The notes: generated by a model from the letters alone, not told the origin. A stretch of 55,643 nucleotides of DNA from Bacteroidota bacterium (GCA_018698135.1 JABINZ010000251.1:1-55643), one strand, 5' to 3'; positions 35,576 through 45,217 are shown, counted from the first letter of the stretch. Made by a program: numbers and translations.

Positions 35576-36301
35576 TTATTTCAGCTTATATCCATACCAA
35601 TAACCTGTATTGTAATTACCATCTTTCGCAATAAATACGTAATTATTTGCAAATGACAACGAGTAGCTAAAATCACCATCCGTATATTTATAACGCCCCA
35701 TTTCGCTCCCTTGCAGGTTATACTTAAATATTGTTTTCTGTTCAGAGTCCAGTGTATAAAAACATTTATTTCCAACAGCTATAGAAACTGCCCCAGTATT
35801 GGCCTCGCGTCCACATTGAATATTGCTAATGGAACTGACCAGCTCTCCACTTTGAACCTCATAAACAAATACAAAACCGCTCGAGTTGCAATAAAAATAC
35901 TTCCCATTGCGGCTAATTCCAAGGCTAGTGTTTTCGTCCTCATAAAGTTGTTCGTGCAGTAGAATGAGGTTGCCTTTTTTCAAATTGTTTATTTGATATA
36001 TATTTCTGTTGAATGTGCATACATAAAAGCACTTTTTAGAATTATCATACAATAGGCTCCTCATGTCTAAACCAAGGGCAAAACTTTCAATAATATGGCC
36101 TTTTTTGTCGATTTTGTTAACGACACCCTCATCAGCAATTCCTCCATGTGCAGTATAATAGTATTTCCCATCAAAACAAATATGGGCATTGTGGGTTTTG
36201 GTTTGCTCTTCAAATATTTTTTTGGGCTGTAGCTCTTGTGCCTGAACGATAAGATTGCTGACTATTATTAAGAAAATAATTACAAATATTCGAGCCCTCA
36301 T
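35576..36301 (-). CDS. Exported protein of unknown function, beta-propeller-like
   Basis: The 241-residue product has a signal peptide ('IFVIIFLIIVSNLIVQAQ') and a mature part with repeated strands spaced about 40 residues apart: 'YYYTAHGGIADEGVVNKI', 'KCFYVCTFNRNIYQINN', 'KYFYCNSSGFVFVYEVQ' and 'KCFYTLDSEQKTIFKYN'. This looks like a WD/NHL-type beta-propeller of five or six blades. No enzyme motif is visible. It begins 9 bases after the acetyltransferase gene, so the two are probably one operon. The function is not known. Confidence 0.6.
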   Translation of the reverse strand: MRARIFVIIFLIIVSNLIVQAQELQPKKIFEEQTKTHNAHICFDGKYYYTAHGGIADEGVVNKIDKKGHIIESFALGLDMRSLLYDNSKKCFYVCTFNRNIYQINNLKKGNLILLHEQLYEDENTSLGISRNGKYFYCNSSGFVFVYEVQSGELVSSISNIQCGREANTGAVSIAVGNKCFYTLDSEQKTIFKYNLQGSEMGRYKYTDGDFSYSLSFANNYVFIAKDGNYNTGYWYGYKLK

Positions 36302-36310
36302 TTTTTGTGT

Positions 36311-36775
36311 TTAACAAATTTCAAAAGGAAACCACTCAAACATATCGTAATGCTTGCTATCCATTCCGATGGCCTGATAAACCTTGATGGCGCTTGTGTT
36401 TCGCTTATCAACATAGAGCCGAAGGCCTTTTATTTCTGAAGACTTTGTCACCTTTTCTTTTAAGAATTCAAACATCCGCTTAAACACTTTTTGTCCTCTG
36501 TTTTCCTTTCGAATATAAACAGATTGTATCCACCAGACTGTGCCGTTTCGCCAATCACTCCACTCGTAGGTAATTAATAACGAACCAACAACAACCCCAT
36601 TGTCTTCGGCAATAAAATACTGTCCATGATTGGGTGTGTTAAAAGCATTTTTTACGCCTTCTTTTACAATTTCTTCATTTAGCTCCAGACCTTCAGTTTC
36701 TCTGGCCATGTAAATCTGAAACAACACAATGGTGTCAATATCTTTCTTATTGGCTGTTCGTATGACAAAACTCAT
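36311..36775 (-). CDS. GNAT-family N-acetyltransferase
   Basis: This is a 154-residue GNAT-fold enzyme that should move an acetyl group from acetyl-CoA to an amine. The acetyl-CoA-binding part is 'QSVYIRKENRGQKVFKRMFE' (motif A, with R/Q-x2-G-x-K/V), preceded by the beta strand 'GVVVGSLLITYEWSDWRNG' and followed by 'GLRLYVDKRNTSAIKVYQAI'. The N-terminal 'IRTANKKDIDTIVLFQIYMA' is also usual. The substrate cannot be told. It is transcribed with the propeller-like gene that follows. Confidence 0.88.
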   Translation of the reverse strand: MSFVIRTANKKDIDTIVLFQIYMARETEGLELNEEIVKEGVKNAFNTPNHGQYFIAEDNGVVVGSLLITYEWSDWRNGTVWWIQSVYIRKENRGQKVFKRMFEFLKEKVTKSSEIKGLRLYVDKRNTSAIKVYQAIGMDSKHYDMFEWFPFEIC

Positions 36776-36859
36776 ATACCCTCTTTTTGCAAATCTAATA
36801 AGTTTTCAATTACTCACATCCAGTTGATTATTATTCTATCATATACATGTTTAAGTAAC

Positions 36860-36867
36860 TAAATTTG
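36860..36867 (+). promoter_or_regulatory. -7 promoter box (TAAATTTG) for the OmpA-family gene
   Basis: TAAATTTG fits TAnnTTTG and lies 20 bases before the ATG of the OmpA-family gene; transcription would begin near 36871. The -33 element is unclear. Confidence 0.45.
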
Positions 36868-36887
36868 AGCTTTAAAACATTCAGCTT

Positions 36888-37856
36888 ATGCGCTATTTAA
36901 GACTCGTTAGTATCCTTTTTATCGTTTCAATCCTTTTAACTTCTTGTGTAACAAAGAAAAAATATTTGTATTTGGAGGGCAAATATTATGATGCTTATGA
37001 TGATAATAAAAGGTTAGAAAAGGAATTGGTGGGCAAAACAGCGCAAAACGAAGCTGATACCAAACTTATCCGTGAATATAAAAACGAGATACAGGAGTTG
37101 AAAGCAGACACAAGTCAGCAAGGAAAATCGTTACGAAGCCTTAAGGACCGCTACAAGCAATTAAACAGTACTTATTTGTTGCTTGAAAAAACAAGCAAAA
37201 GGGCTCTGGAGGGCACAACTGCAGAAATATTCAATGTTCAGAAACAATTGCTTGAAACCCAGAGAATATTGGAAGAAAAAGAACAGCGACTGAATGAAAC
37301 TGCTTTGGTATTGGCTGAAAGGGAGAAAAGCTTACAAGAACTACAGTCCATTCTTGACAAACAAAAACAAATGGTTGAGGCGCTCAAGAAAAAAGTTTCA
37401 GCGGCTTTATTGGGTTTTGAAAACAATGGTCTTACAATAGAAATCAAAAATGGCAAGGTGTATATTAGCCTGGAAGAAAAGCTATTGTTTGCTACTGGAA
37501 GCTCTAAGGTTGACAGTAAAGGCGAAGAGGCTTTAAAGAAGCTTGCCGAAATGCTCCAAACCAATACCGAGATCAATGTGTTAATTGAAGGCCATACCGA
37601 TGATGTTCCTTATGTGTCAAATAGTGGTTCCATTAAAGATAATTGGGACTTGAGTGTTTTGCGTGCCACATCCATCATTCGGATATTGTTGAAACATGGA
37701 GAAATTGATCCTGTGAGACTGACACCTGCTGGAAGAGGTGAGTTTCTGCCAATAGCCACTGAAGATACCAAAGAGGCTCGGGCTAAAAACAGGCGAATTG
37801 AAATTATCCTGACTCCCAAGCTTGATGAGCTGTTCCAAATAATTGAGAGCAATTAG
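36888..37856 (+). CDS. OmpA-family lipoprotein with coiled coil
   Basis: The 322-residue product is a lipoprotein (signal ends 'LLTSC') with a long coiled coil (~30-165, Glu/Lys/Gln-rich) and a C-terminal OmpA peptidoglycan-binding domain (~185-315) shown by 'LIEGHTDDVPY', 'NWDLSVLRATSIIRILL' and 'GRGEFLPIATEDTKEARAKN' with the family's 'NRRIEI' ending. It would tie the outer membrane to the wall, the coiled coil acting as a spacer. Its stop codon overlaps the convergent serine-hydrolase-like gene by 4 bases. Confidence 0.92.
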   Translation: MRYLRLVSILFIVSILLTSCVTKKKYLYLEGKYYDAYDDNKRLEKELVGKTAQNEADTKLIREYKNEIQELKADTSQQGKSLRSLKDRYKQLNSTYLLLEKTSKRALEGTTAEIFNVQKQLLETQRILEEKEQRLNETALVLAEREKSLQELQSILDKQKQMVEALKKKVSAALLGFENNGLTIEIKNGKVYISLEEKLLFATGSSKVDSKGEEALKKLAEMLQTNTEINVLIEGHTDDVPYVSNSGSIKDNWDLSVLRATSIIRILLKHGEIDPVRLTPAGRGEFLPIATEDTKEARAKNRRIEIILTPKLDELFQIIESN

Positions 37857-39127
37857 TTTATCCTCACATATCTAACTGCAGAGTATCCTTTCAAAAACAA
37901 GGCGTCCACCTCATCATTTTCATTTACCTCAAACTGAAGACTGATTGCTTTAGTACTTAATAAAAAATTAGTACCACTATAGGGGTGGCACACATGAGCT
38001 TCCTCTCCATTAAGGTAAAGCACCATTTTTCCATTTTTCTTAATTACGCTAATAAATTCTTCTCCATTTGCAGAATATTCGCCAACACATTTGCTTATAT
38101 CGATACACGGAATGTGTGTGTTGCCTGGAACTAGTTTTTCATTTAACATAATGTGCCAGACAATTGATGCCAGATTTTCTTTGGTTTCTGAAACAATTAC
38201 AACCGACTTTTTTGAATTTGGCTCAAAAGCCATAAATATGTTCATTTTTTCTGCCTGTGCAAACCTATAATAATAATTGCTGCTATCTGACTGATATACA
38301 AGCCATCCCGCGCTAATTAGCCCATTTTTAAAACGTGTTTCCTTGCGATATTTTCTTAATGCTATCACATGAGGCTGCAAATCGATACTCTTCAGCCCTG
38401 TTTGAATCTTCATGAGTTGGATTAAATCGTTTGGTGTCGAAACAAAGCTTCCCTTTTTGAAATTGTCTCCTTCACTTTGAATTTTTCCTCCATTGACAAC
38501 AAATGTATTTGTCAGCGAAACCTTCCGAAATAAATTGTCGTTGAAATAAAGTTCACATGGTAGGCCATATTTTTTCAATAACAATTTTGACAAATAATAC
38601 AGATCATTTGATCCTTGGTTATAAACCATACCCGGAACAAAATCAATTGATCGTTTTGTGAAACTCAAATTTTCTTCCTCATAACTATTGCAATAGTCAT
38701 CCTGTTGAGAATTCTCTTCCGACAGGCCAGAGGATTGCACGGCCAAATGAAAAAGCTTGGCCTTTTTAAACTGTTTATCCTTCGCTCTTTGATTTTTATC
38801 AAGCAATTCATTAATGTATAAATCTGGCTGTATCCCCAAATCCATCATGTCGGCCATTTGAAGAGAAACCCAAACGGGAAGAAGTTCGCTCACATCAATT
38901 TTTGTTTCTCGATTAAGGAAGTGGTTTTCAGAATTTGCCATCAGGCATTCTTCATTATCGCCATCTTGAACAGCAATAAACATAGAGGCATATTGCCCCG
39001 ACTCAATACCTTGTAAAACATGGCTGCGAAGTTGAGGCGAGATGGTGGTCGTTTGTGCCGAAGCGACATGGCTTATTAACGCAATCACCCAAAAAGTTAA
39101 TACATGTTTAGAAAGCCTTTTTTTCAC
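37853..39127 (-). CDS. Serine-hydrolase (beta-lactamase-like) homologue, apparently inactive
   Basis: The 424-residue exported protein (signal 'VIALISHVASAQ') has the class C beta-lactamase/esterase layout: 'DVSELLPVWVSLQMADMMDL' aligns with the active-site helix, 'MVYNQGSNDLYYLSKLLLKK' with the YxN region, and 'KNGLISAGWLVYQSDSSNYY' with the late strand. The key residues are lost: no Lys three after the Ser (SELL not SxxK), and YNQ in place of YxN. A further ~90-residue C-terminal domain follows. It begins one base after the TonB-dependent receptor stop, so the two are one operon. Family assignment is from layout; catalysis is doubtful. Confidence 0.65.
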   Translation of the reverse strand: MKKRLSKHVLTFWVIALISHVASAQTTTISPQLRSHVLQGIESGQYASMFIAVQDGDNEECLMANSENHFLNRETKIDVSELLPVWVSLQMADMMDLGIQPDLYINELLDKNQRAKDKQFKKAKLFHLAVQSSGLSEENSQQDDYCNSYEEENLSFTKRSIDFVPGMVYNQGSNDLYYLSKLLLKKYGLPCELYFNDNLFRKVSLTNTFVVNGGKIQSEGDNFKKGSFVSTPNDLIQLMKIQTGLKSIDLQPHVIALRKYRKETRFKNGLISAGWLVYQSDSSNYYYRFAQAEKMNIFMAFEPNSKKSVVIVSETKENLASIVWHIMLNEKLVPGNTHIPCIDISKCVGEYSANGEEFISVIKKNGKMVLYLNGEEAHVCHPYSGTNFLLSTKAISLQFEVNENDEVDALFLKGYSAVRYVRIN

Positions 39128-39128
39128 T

Positions 39129-41453
39129 TTATATTTTTAATGAATATTGCAATCCATAATTTATTGGTTCACGAATATCCCCCGGGCGTATCATATACTC
39201 ACGATTCAGCATGTTTTTTATAACAAATAAAAGCTTGTGAATCTTTTTGAATTCATAGGCCACATAAAAATCGAAAACAAAATCTCCTTTGTTGTGATTT
39301 TCTCTATAGTTTTTTATCCCAGGCAGAATAACGCCCACACCTATTCCATTAGGATATGTTGGGTTTGGTGGTGTTCGGATAGAGTCTTCGAAGGCTTTGT
39401 CAATATTAATCATATAGCTATGGTAATCAACATCCAATCCCGAGGCAAAGCCTTTGTATTCCAGGCTTATAGATGCTTTAAGACTATGGTAGAATCGATA
39501 TTTCAAGATATTCTTCGTACTGGAGTATCCGGCCATGTTTTCTTCAAAGTTCAGATCAATCGGATTGGTATAGGTATAGCCAAAACCCATGTCAAGTGGT
39601 ATTTTTCCGATTTTTCCTTTTCCATTAATCGCAATATCCACCCCATATATTCGTGCATTTGTTATGTTAAATGCCTTAAAACCAGTGTAGTCAACAAAAT
39701 CCCATAAGGTTGGATTAACAAGTCCCTCGGGGTAATGTTGGCCAAAATTGAACTCAATCATGCTTTTATACTCCGATGCGAATATGGCCAGATCAAGAAA
39801 ACCAGTCCATTTTTTAATCCGAAACGCCTGAAGCGCTCCAATTTCAGAAGACCAGCCCGTTTCGGCATGCAGATTTTCATTAGGAAATATTTTTAAGCTC
39901 CCAACCTGTGTGACTGTATATTTCTCTGCCACTGTGGGGTAGCGAAAGCCCTGCCCAAAAGATGCTCGAAGAAAAGTGTGTTTGGCTACATGATAATTCA
40001 ATCCAGCCCGAAATACAGGCTTCGATTCAGCTTCATCGTCATTAATCTGATACCAATCCCATCTTCCCCCAAAAGAAATGGTTAGGCTGTCAAATTTTTT
40101 GTCTACTTGCGCATAGGCGCTAAAGTTATTTCCAAAATGTGATGTGTCTCCAAAAATCTCTGACTCAGCTTGCATGTGATAGGCAGACACGCCACTTGTA
40201 ATCACCAAACTTTTATTCGCATAATACTGAAACTTATAATCAGCAAAATAAAGCTTGTCCAGATTGTTTTGCCCGCTATTGTTTGTATTCTGAATGCGAT
40301 AAAAGCGCGTTTTTAAACTCTGTTTAACTTTTTTGTTGTTAAAATAACTTAAGTAGGGATCGATATTAAATCGATTGAGCTGATAATTCTGATTAAAAGT
40401 GGGGGAAGCCATATACACTCCTGTATCTCCGTCTCTCCATAGCAAAAAGAGATTGCCCTTTTCCCTCATATAAGAGGTTTTAACGCCTACTTTGAGTCCC
40501 TTTATTTTTTTGAAAGAATATTGAGAACCAAAAGTAAATCTGACATTTTTTTCATTATCATTTTGCCGATAGCCATCATTGGTTAGCGCATAAGCGCCAA
40601 ATATCATATCCAGATTTCCAATTTTTCTGGAATGAAACAATTGAATATTATTTTTAAATTTTAAGGTATCGCCCCACCATTGAATTTCTTTCCTTTTGGG
40701 GCTTCCAAACAAAGTAGATGAAACTTGTAGCTTTGTTAATGCCTTTTGTTTAGGGAATGCTGTTCGAATGTTAATTACACCGTTTAGGGCTGAAGACCCG
40801 AATAATGCAGAAGAAGCCCCTTTAATAATTTCTATTTGTTCAATACTTTCAAGTGGCATATAGTCCCATACAACTTCGCCCGATGCTCCTGTAAGCATAG
40901 GCAGGTCGTCAACCAGCAACATTACCCTGCTTCCTGCGCCATAGCTGTAGCCACTTCCTCCTCGAATGCTCAGCTGCTTGTCAACCACCATTACTCCCGG
41001 AACCTTTTGAATAACACTCTCCAATGAACTCGCATTGTTATTTTGTATGGCCTTTGGCTTTACAACAACCATCGAAACAGTCACATCGGTATGTTTTTGC
41101 TCATATTTGCCCGCACTTACAACCACTTCGTCCAACAAGGTGCTTTGAATTTGCAGCTCCACTTCAATTCTTAGCTTTTGATTATCAATTACATGAAAGG
41201 TTTTTTCCGCTTTTTCATAACCAATAATGCTAAAATGCAAGACGTGTGAACCAGCCGGAAGTTGTAGAAAAAAATGACCCTCGCTATTTGAAGCCACTCC
41301 ATGATCTGCCGTAGTATATATATTTACTCCTGTTAATGTTTCATGTGTGTGTTGATCTCTAACCGTTCCTTCAACTCCAGATTCCTGGCTAAAAACAAAA
41401 GTGTTTGACACGATTAGGATAAGAATCAATATAAATCTGGCAATGTGTGTCAT
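39129..41453 (-). CDS. TonB-dependent outer-membrane receptor
   Basis: From this ATG the 774-residue product has a signal peptide ('FILILILIVSNTFVFS'), a carboxypeptidase-regulatory-like domain ('GVEGTVRDQHTHETLTGVNI'), a plug domain ('LESVIQKVPGVMVVDKQLSI', 'IEIIKGASSALFGSSALNGV') and a 22-strand barrel ending 'EPINYGLQYSLKI'. It imports a substrate by TonB energy. There is no SusD gene next to it, so a glycan system is unlikely; a metal chelate, cofactor or peptide is more probable. The frame is open 213 bases further but the first Met with a signal peptide is at 41453. Confidence 0.93.
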   Translation of the reverse strand: MTHIARFILILILIVSNTFVFSQESGVEGTVRDQHTHETLTGVNIYTTADHGVASNSEGHFFLQLPAGSHVLHFSIIGYEKAEKTFHVIDNQKLRIEVELQIQSTLLDEVVVSAGKYEQKHTDVTVSMVVVKPKAIQNNNASSLESVIQKVPGVMVVDKQLSIRGGSGYSYGAGSRVMLLVDDLPMLTGASGEVVWDYMPLESIEQIEIIKGASSALFGSSALNGVINIRTAFPKQKALTKLQVSSTLFGSPKRKEIQWWGDTLKFKNNIQLFHSRKIGNLDMIFGAYALTNDGYRQNDNEKNVRFTFGSQYSFKKIKGLKVGVKTSYMREKGNLFLLWRDGDTGVYMASPTFNQNYQLNRFNIDPYLSYFNNKKVKQSLKTRFYRIQNTNNSGQNNLDKLYFADYKFQYYANKSLVITSGVSAYHMQAESEIFGDTSHFGNNFSAYAQVDKKFDSLTISFGGRWDWYQINDDEAESKPVFRAGLNYHVAKHTFLRASFGQGFRYPTVAEKYTVTQVGSLKIFPNENLHAETGWSSEIGALQAFRIKKWTGFLDLAIFASEYKSMIEFNFGQHYPEGLVNPTLWDFVDYTGFKAFNITNARIYGVDIAINGKGKIGKIPLDMGFGYTYTNPIDLNFEENMAGYSSTKNILKYRFYHSLKASISLEYKGFASGLDVDYHSYMINIDKAFEDSIRTPPNPTYPNGIGVGVILPGIKNYRENHNKGDFVFDFYVAYEFKKIHKLLFVIKNMLNREYMIRPGDIREPINYGLQYSLKI

Positions 41454-41532
41454 TTGAACATATAAAATTAACACAATGTTTGAAATATTATTCTTATTTT
41501 CGAATAAATGATTGTTGCCTAAAACTAATAGA

Positions 41533-42261
41533 ATGATGAATCTTAAATACGCCTTATCAATTTTTGCACTCCTGTTGCTGAACATCCAATTGTCTGCACA
41601 ATGTGTTCCCGATTCCAATGAAAGATTTCCCGGTATTTTTCCAGATACTACACAAAACTTAGACACAGCCTTTGTGGGTTCATATTATGAAATGGTGATG
41701 ACTGCTATTGTTCCAAAAGACACTTTATTTTTTGGAAATAGAATTCCTATCGATTCTATTGGCATTGCCAAATTTGAAGGACTTCCTGCGGGCTTTACCG
41801 TTACAGCCAACACTTCGTCCTCTTATTGGAAGGGAGGAGATTCTGGCTGTATTGTTATTCAGGGTACTCCAAGCTCGACCGACAAAGGGGTTTACCCGCT
41901 AAGCATACAAGTAATTGCAGTTGTTGCAGGAACACCTGCCCCATATATGGTTCCTGGTTATAAGCTGATTATCGAAGGCGGAAGTGGCTTTTTTGAAAGA
42001 GATAATTCCAACCAAGTTGTTGCATATCCCAATCCTTTTACGGATGAGACCAAAATACGGTTCAGCAGTATTTATTCTGAAAAAATGTGTTTTCGGGTTT
42101 TTGATGTAAACGGTGGCGAACTTTATTCAACAGATGTTAAAACACTTATAGGTATGAATGAAGTTATTTTTCAAAACAACAATTTTCCTGAAGGATTATA
42201 TTTTTACACATTAAGAAGTGATAACTACTCGATGGCGAATAAATTCTTGTTAAAGTATTAA
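41533..42261 (+). CDS. Secreted protein with T9SS type A sorting domain
   Basis: The 242-residue product from this ATG has a signal peptide ('LSIFALLLLNIQLSAQC'), a mature domain of ~130 residues with Thr/Pro-rich beta strands resembling an Ig-like or putative Ig ('GIAKFEGLPAGFTVTANTSS', 'GCIVIQGTPSSTDKGVYPLS'), and a T9SS sorting domain (~165-242, 'VVAYPNPFTDETKIRFSS' ... 'GLYFYTLRSD'). It is divergent from the TonB-dependent receptor, with 79 bases between starts. The TTG at 41512 is a less likely start. Binding or adhesive role is possible; not known. Confidence 0.82.
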   Translation: MMNLKYALSIFALLLLNIQLSAQCVPDSNERFPGIFPDTTQNLDTAFVGSYYEMVMTAIVPKDTLFFGNRIPIDSIGIAKFEGLPAGFTVTANTSSSYWKGGDSGCIVIQGTPSSTDKGVYPLSIQVIAVVAGTPAPYMVPGYKLIIEGGSGFFERDNSNQVVAYPNPFTDETKIRFSSIYSEKMCFRVFDVNGGELYSTDVKTLIGMNEVIFQNNNFPEGLYFYTLRSDNYSMANKFLLKY

Positions 42262-42343
42262 TTTACAAGCGGGTGTATTAATTAATAGGTATTAATGCTT
42301 TAAGAGTTCTTTTGCATTTGCCAATCCTTATGATAAATGCACC

Positions 42344-42351
42344 TACTTTTG
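42344..42351 (+). promoter_or_regulatory. -7 promoter box (TACTTTTG) for the U32 gene
   Basis: TACTTTTG matches TAnnTTTG and lies 20 bases before the ATG of the U32-family gene, with a TTTG at 42317-42320 that could serve as the -33 element though the gap (23 bases) is slightly long. Confidence 0.45.
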
Positions 42352-42371
42352 TGGGCTAAATAATTTCACCA

Positions 42372-43601
42372 ATGGATATACTTGCACCTGCAGGATCGTA
42401 TGAATCACTAAGAGCCGCCATACAAGCTGGTGCCAATTCTGTGTACTTTGGAATTGATAAGCTGAATATGCGTTCGCGTTCAAGCATGAATTTTACGCTA
42501 GCCGACCTTGCAGAAATTTCCATAATTTGTCGAGACAATGGGGTTAAGTCATACATAACATTAAATACCGTAATGTATGAAGAAGATCTTGCTGTTATGC
42601 GCGAAATTGTCGATGCTGCTATTTCGCATCACATAGATGCAATTATTGCATCTGATCAAGCGGTGATTAATTATGTTCATGGAAAAAACATTGCCCTTCA
42701 CCTTTCTACACAAATTAATATTTCAAACATTGAATCTGTAAAGTTTTATGCGAATTTTGCCGAGGTCGTTGTGCTTGCGAGAGAATTAAGTCTTGATCAA
42801 ATAAAAACAATCAGCTCAGAAATATCATCACAAAATATTTGCGGGCCATCGGGTAAGCACATTCGTGTAGAGGTTTTTGGTCATGGCGCTTTATGCATGG
42901 CTGTTTCTGGAAAATGCTTTCTAAGCGAACACATGCATCATGCTTCGGCCAATCGGGGTGCATGCTATCAGGTATGCCGAAGAGAATTTCAGGTGAAAGA
43001 CGACAAGGGCGAAGAGCTCAAGCTTGAAAATAATTACATCTTGTCGCCAAAAGATTTGTGTACCATTGGGTTTTTAGATCAGATTGTTGAGGCTGGTGTT
43101 TCTGTTCTCAAAATAGAAGGGCGGGGTCGTTCGCCCGAGTATGTTAAAACTGTTGTTTCTGCCTATCGACAAGCCGAAGAAGCGATAGCTTCAGGATCAT
43201 ATACAAAGGAGCTGGCAGAAGAGTTAACGATAAGATTGGGTCAGGTTTTTAATCGCGGCTTCTGGGAAGGACATTACTTGGGAGACAAAATGTCGAATTG
43301 GAATACAAATATCCATGGATCAAAAGCAACACACAGAAAGGAATATGCAGGCAAAGGAGTTAAGTACTTTAAAAAAATAAAAGTAGCCGAGTTTCTTTTA
43401 GAGAGTGGCGTCTTAAGTGTCGGGGAAACGATTATTATCACCGGACCAACCACAGGGGTTATCGAGTTTGTTGTTCAGGATTTGTGGTTTGACGACAAAA
43501 GTGTTTCACGTGTAACAAAAGGTGATCGCTTTTCCATAAAAATGGAACAAACAATTCGGGCTTCTGATAAATTATATCGCTTGTTAAAAGCCGATCGCTA
43601 A
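42372..43601 (+). CDS. U32-family protein, TrhP-like tRNA hydroxylation factor
   Basis: U32 proteins of this size (409 residues) include E. coli TrhP (YegQ), which uses prephenate and an iron-sulfur cluster to hydroxylate tRNA uridine-34. The family opening 'ILAPAGSYESLRAAIQAGAN' and the Cys cluster 'GALCMAVSGKCFLSEHMHH' with 'SANRGACYQVCRR' (four Cys) are clear. 'VLKIEGRGRSPEYVKTVVSA' and 'NRGFWEGHYLG' are also typical. The name 'collagenase-like peptidase' is historic. I favour the TrhP role over the 23S rRNA role of RlhA because of the length. Confidence 0.88.
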   Translation: MDILAPAGSYESLRAAIQAGANSVYFGIDKLNMRSRSSMNFTLADLAEISIICRDNGVKSYITLNTVMYEEDLAVMREIVDAAISHHIDAIIASDQAVINYVHGKNIALHLSTQINISNIESVKFYANFAEVVVLARELSLDQIKTISSEISSQNICGPSGKHIRVEVFGHGALCMAVSGKCFLSEHMHHASANRGACYQVCRREFQVKDDKGEELKLENNYILSPKDLCTIGFLDQIVEAGVSVLKIEGRGRSPEYVKTVVSAYRQAEEAIASGSYTKELAEELTIRLGQVFNRGFWEGHYLGDKMSNWNTNIHGSKATHRKEYAGKGVKYFKKIKVAEFLLESGVLSVGETIIITGPTTGVIEFVVQDLWFDDKSVSRVTKGDRFSIKMEQTIRASDKLYRLLKADR

Positions 43602-45211
43602 TTTTCGGGCAAGTAAAACTTAAGATCCAGAATTTCCCAGTTTGCCTTCAACTCCACTTTTTGATTTAAATAATAAACGCCTTCCGGTTGGATGCGGTCT
43701 TCAATATTTCCACTGTCCCAATGTCCATTATTGTTTGCATCAAGAATAAAACGAAAGCTATAGTTGCCCGGAACTAGGTTTTTAAAACCAACCTCTTTTT
43801 CGCCATCTCCCAATATCGTTTCTCTTCTAACCGTTTTCTTTCTGGAATTAAGAAGCTCTACAATCAGGCTTTTATCTTTCCGCAATTCTGATGGCATCAG
43901 CTTGATGGCAATTGCCCCAAGATCTGTTTCGCCCCTTATCATGAAATTAATTAGAATTGAATCGTTATTCCTACCCGATGTTCCACGAAAACTGTTTTTA
44001 TTGATATAAATACGATAGTTCTTTCCTGGACCAAAATTCTCGGAAATATTAATAAGTAGCGGATTGTCTTCATTTCTTTTGAAAGAAAAACGCTTGCTTA
44101 CTACATTGCTGTCCTCATAAATAATAATTCTACTCGTATCAATAAAAATGATGGGCTCGCTGCTTCTTATATAAATTTTGCTGCTTAAACCATAATAGTC
44201 GTTTCTTTTGAAGACATCAATGCTGGGCTTGCTGCTCTCTTTGAGGTTTTTGTATCGAACTGTAATGGTGTCGTATTTTGCATAACCCACCTTAACCCTG
44301 AATTGGTTGGTATCTGGATTTTCTCTGTTTGTCCAGGCATAAATGGTGTCTTTTTCACTATTACTTGCAAAAAACAGGCTATCCCCCTCTTGAGGATTGA
44401 GCAAAGAAATTTCCCCATCTTTATAGGTTTTGTTAAAATAAAACACTGACTTTCCGGGCTTTACTCCTTCCGATCCAATCAGCTTAAGCTTGCCTGCACT
44501 ATTAGTAAATAACTGTAGCTGAAAGCCTTGAGTGTCACTTTGAAGAATAATGTCTTGTCCCCAAAAAGCAATCCGCTCTCCTGGGTCGTAATAATAGTTT
44601 CTGTTCAGGTCTTCAATACCAAAAAGCTGATACTTACCCGCCCGCATGTTCTGAAACCTAAACTCACCAGCCTTGTTTGAGCGGGCAAAATACCTTGGTT
44701 TTTCTTTAAAAATCCCACTATCATTTTCTGACTGATAAATTAATATCTTAATATCTTCAACTGCCTCTTTTGAATAAGAATCAAAAATGTGACCCGTAAG
44801 ACCCAAGGAGTCGATTTCTCCTCCTGTTGAAAAAACATACTGATAATCCTTTAAAACATTTCCCTCAGTGATATCTGCTATAGCATTTCCGAATTGAATT
44901 GTATAAGTGGTGCTGTCGGCAAGTTCCTCTTTTAATTTAATTAACACTGTTTTTCCTTTCAGGTTTACATCAGGTGTTTCATCTAAAGGAGGGCTTATGA
45001 TAAGCTCCTGAGCAGCGCTTTTAAGCATTACATACTCATTCATTCGAACTGCTATTTCCTTTTCTGTAAACCAAATACTACCATTGGGAGGTGTTTCTTC
45101 CAAAACGATTGGTGGACTTTTGTCAACAGGTCCTCCTCCCGGATTGCTTTGAATTGCGCATGATCCAAGTAGGAAAAGAAATAAAACGTATAGAAAGTGG
45201 CTTTTTATCAT
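43598..45211 (-). CDS. Ig-like domain lipoprotein
   Basis: The 537-residue product is a lipoprotein (signal ends 'LLGSC') that starts with the 'NPGGGPVDKSPPIVLEETPP' pattern of a family widespread in Bacteroidota, holding an SbsA-type Ig-like domain (~35-130) that ends in 'YTIQFGNAIADITEGN', followed by prealbumin-like beta domains ('AGEFRFQNMRAGKYQLFGIE' and 'LVPGNYSFRFILDANNNGHW'). Its job is unknown. It is the last gene of the ybeY-mnmG operon (6-base gap after mnmG), and its stop overlaps the convergent U32 stop by 4 bases. Confidence 0.82.
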   Translation of the reverse strand: MIKSHFLYVLFLFLLGSCAIQSNPGGGPVDKSPPIVLEETPPNGSIWFTEKEIAVRMNEYVMLKSAAQELIISPPLDETPDVNLKGKTVLIKLKEELADSTTYTIQFGNAIADITEGNVLKDYQYVFSTGGEIDSLGLTGHIFDSYSKEAVEDIKILIYQSENDSGIFKEKPRYFARSNKAGEFRFQNMRAGKYQLFGIEDLNRNYYYDPGERIAFWGQDIILQSDTQGFQLQLFTNSAGKLKLIGSEGVKPGKSVFYFNKTYKDGEISLLNPQEGDSLFFASNSEKDTIYAWTNRENPDTNQFRVKVGYAKYDTITVRYKNLKESSKPSIDVFKRNDYYGLSSKIYIRSSEPIIFIDTSRIIIYEDSNVVSKRFSFKRNEDNPLLINISENFGPGKNYRIYINKNSFRGTSGRNNDSILINFMIRGETDLGAIAIKLMPSELRKDKSLIVELLNSRKKTVRRETILGDGEKEVGFKNLVPGNYSFRFILDANNNGHWDSGNIEDRIQPEGVYYLNQKVELKANWEILDLKFYLPEN

Positions 45212-45217
45212 ATCTAA

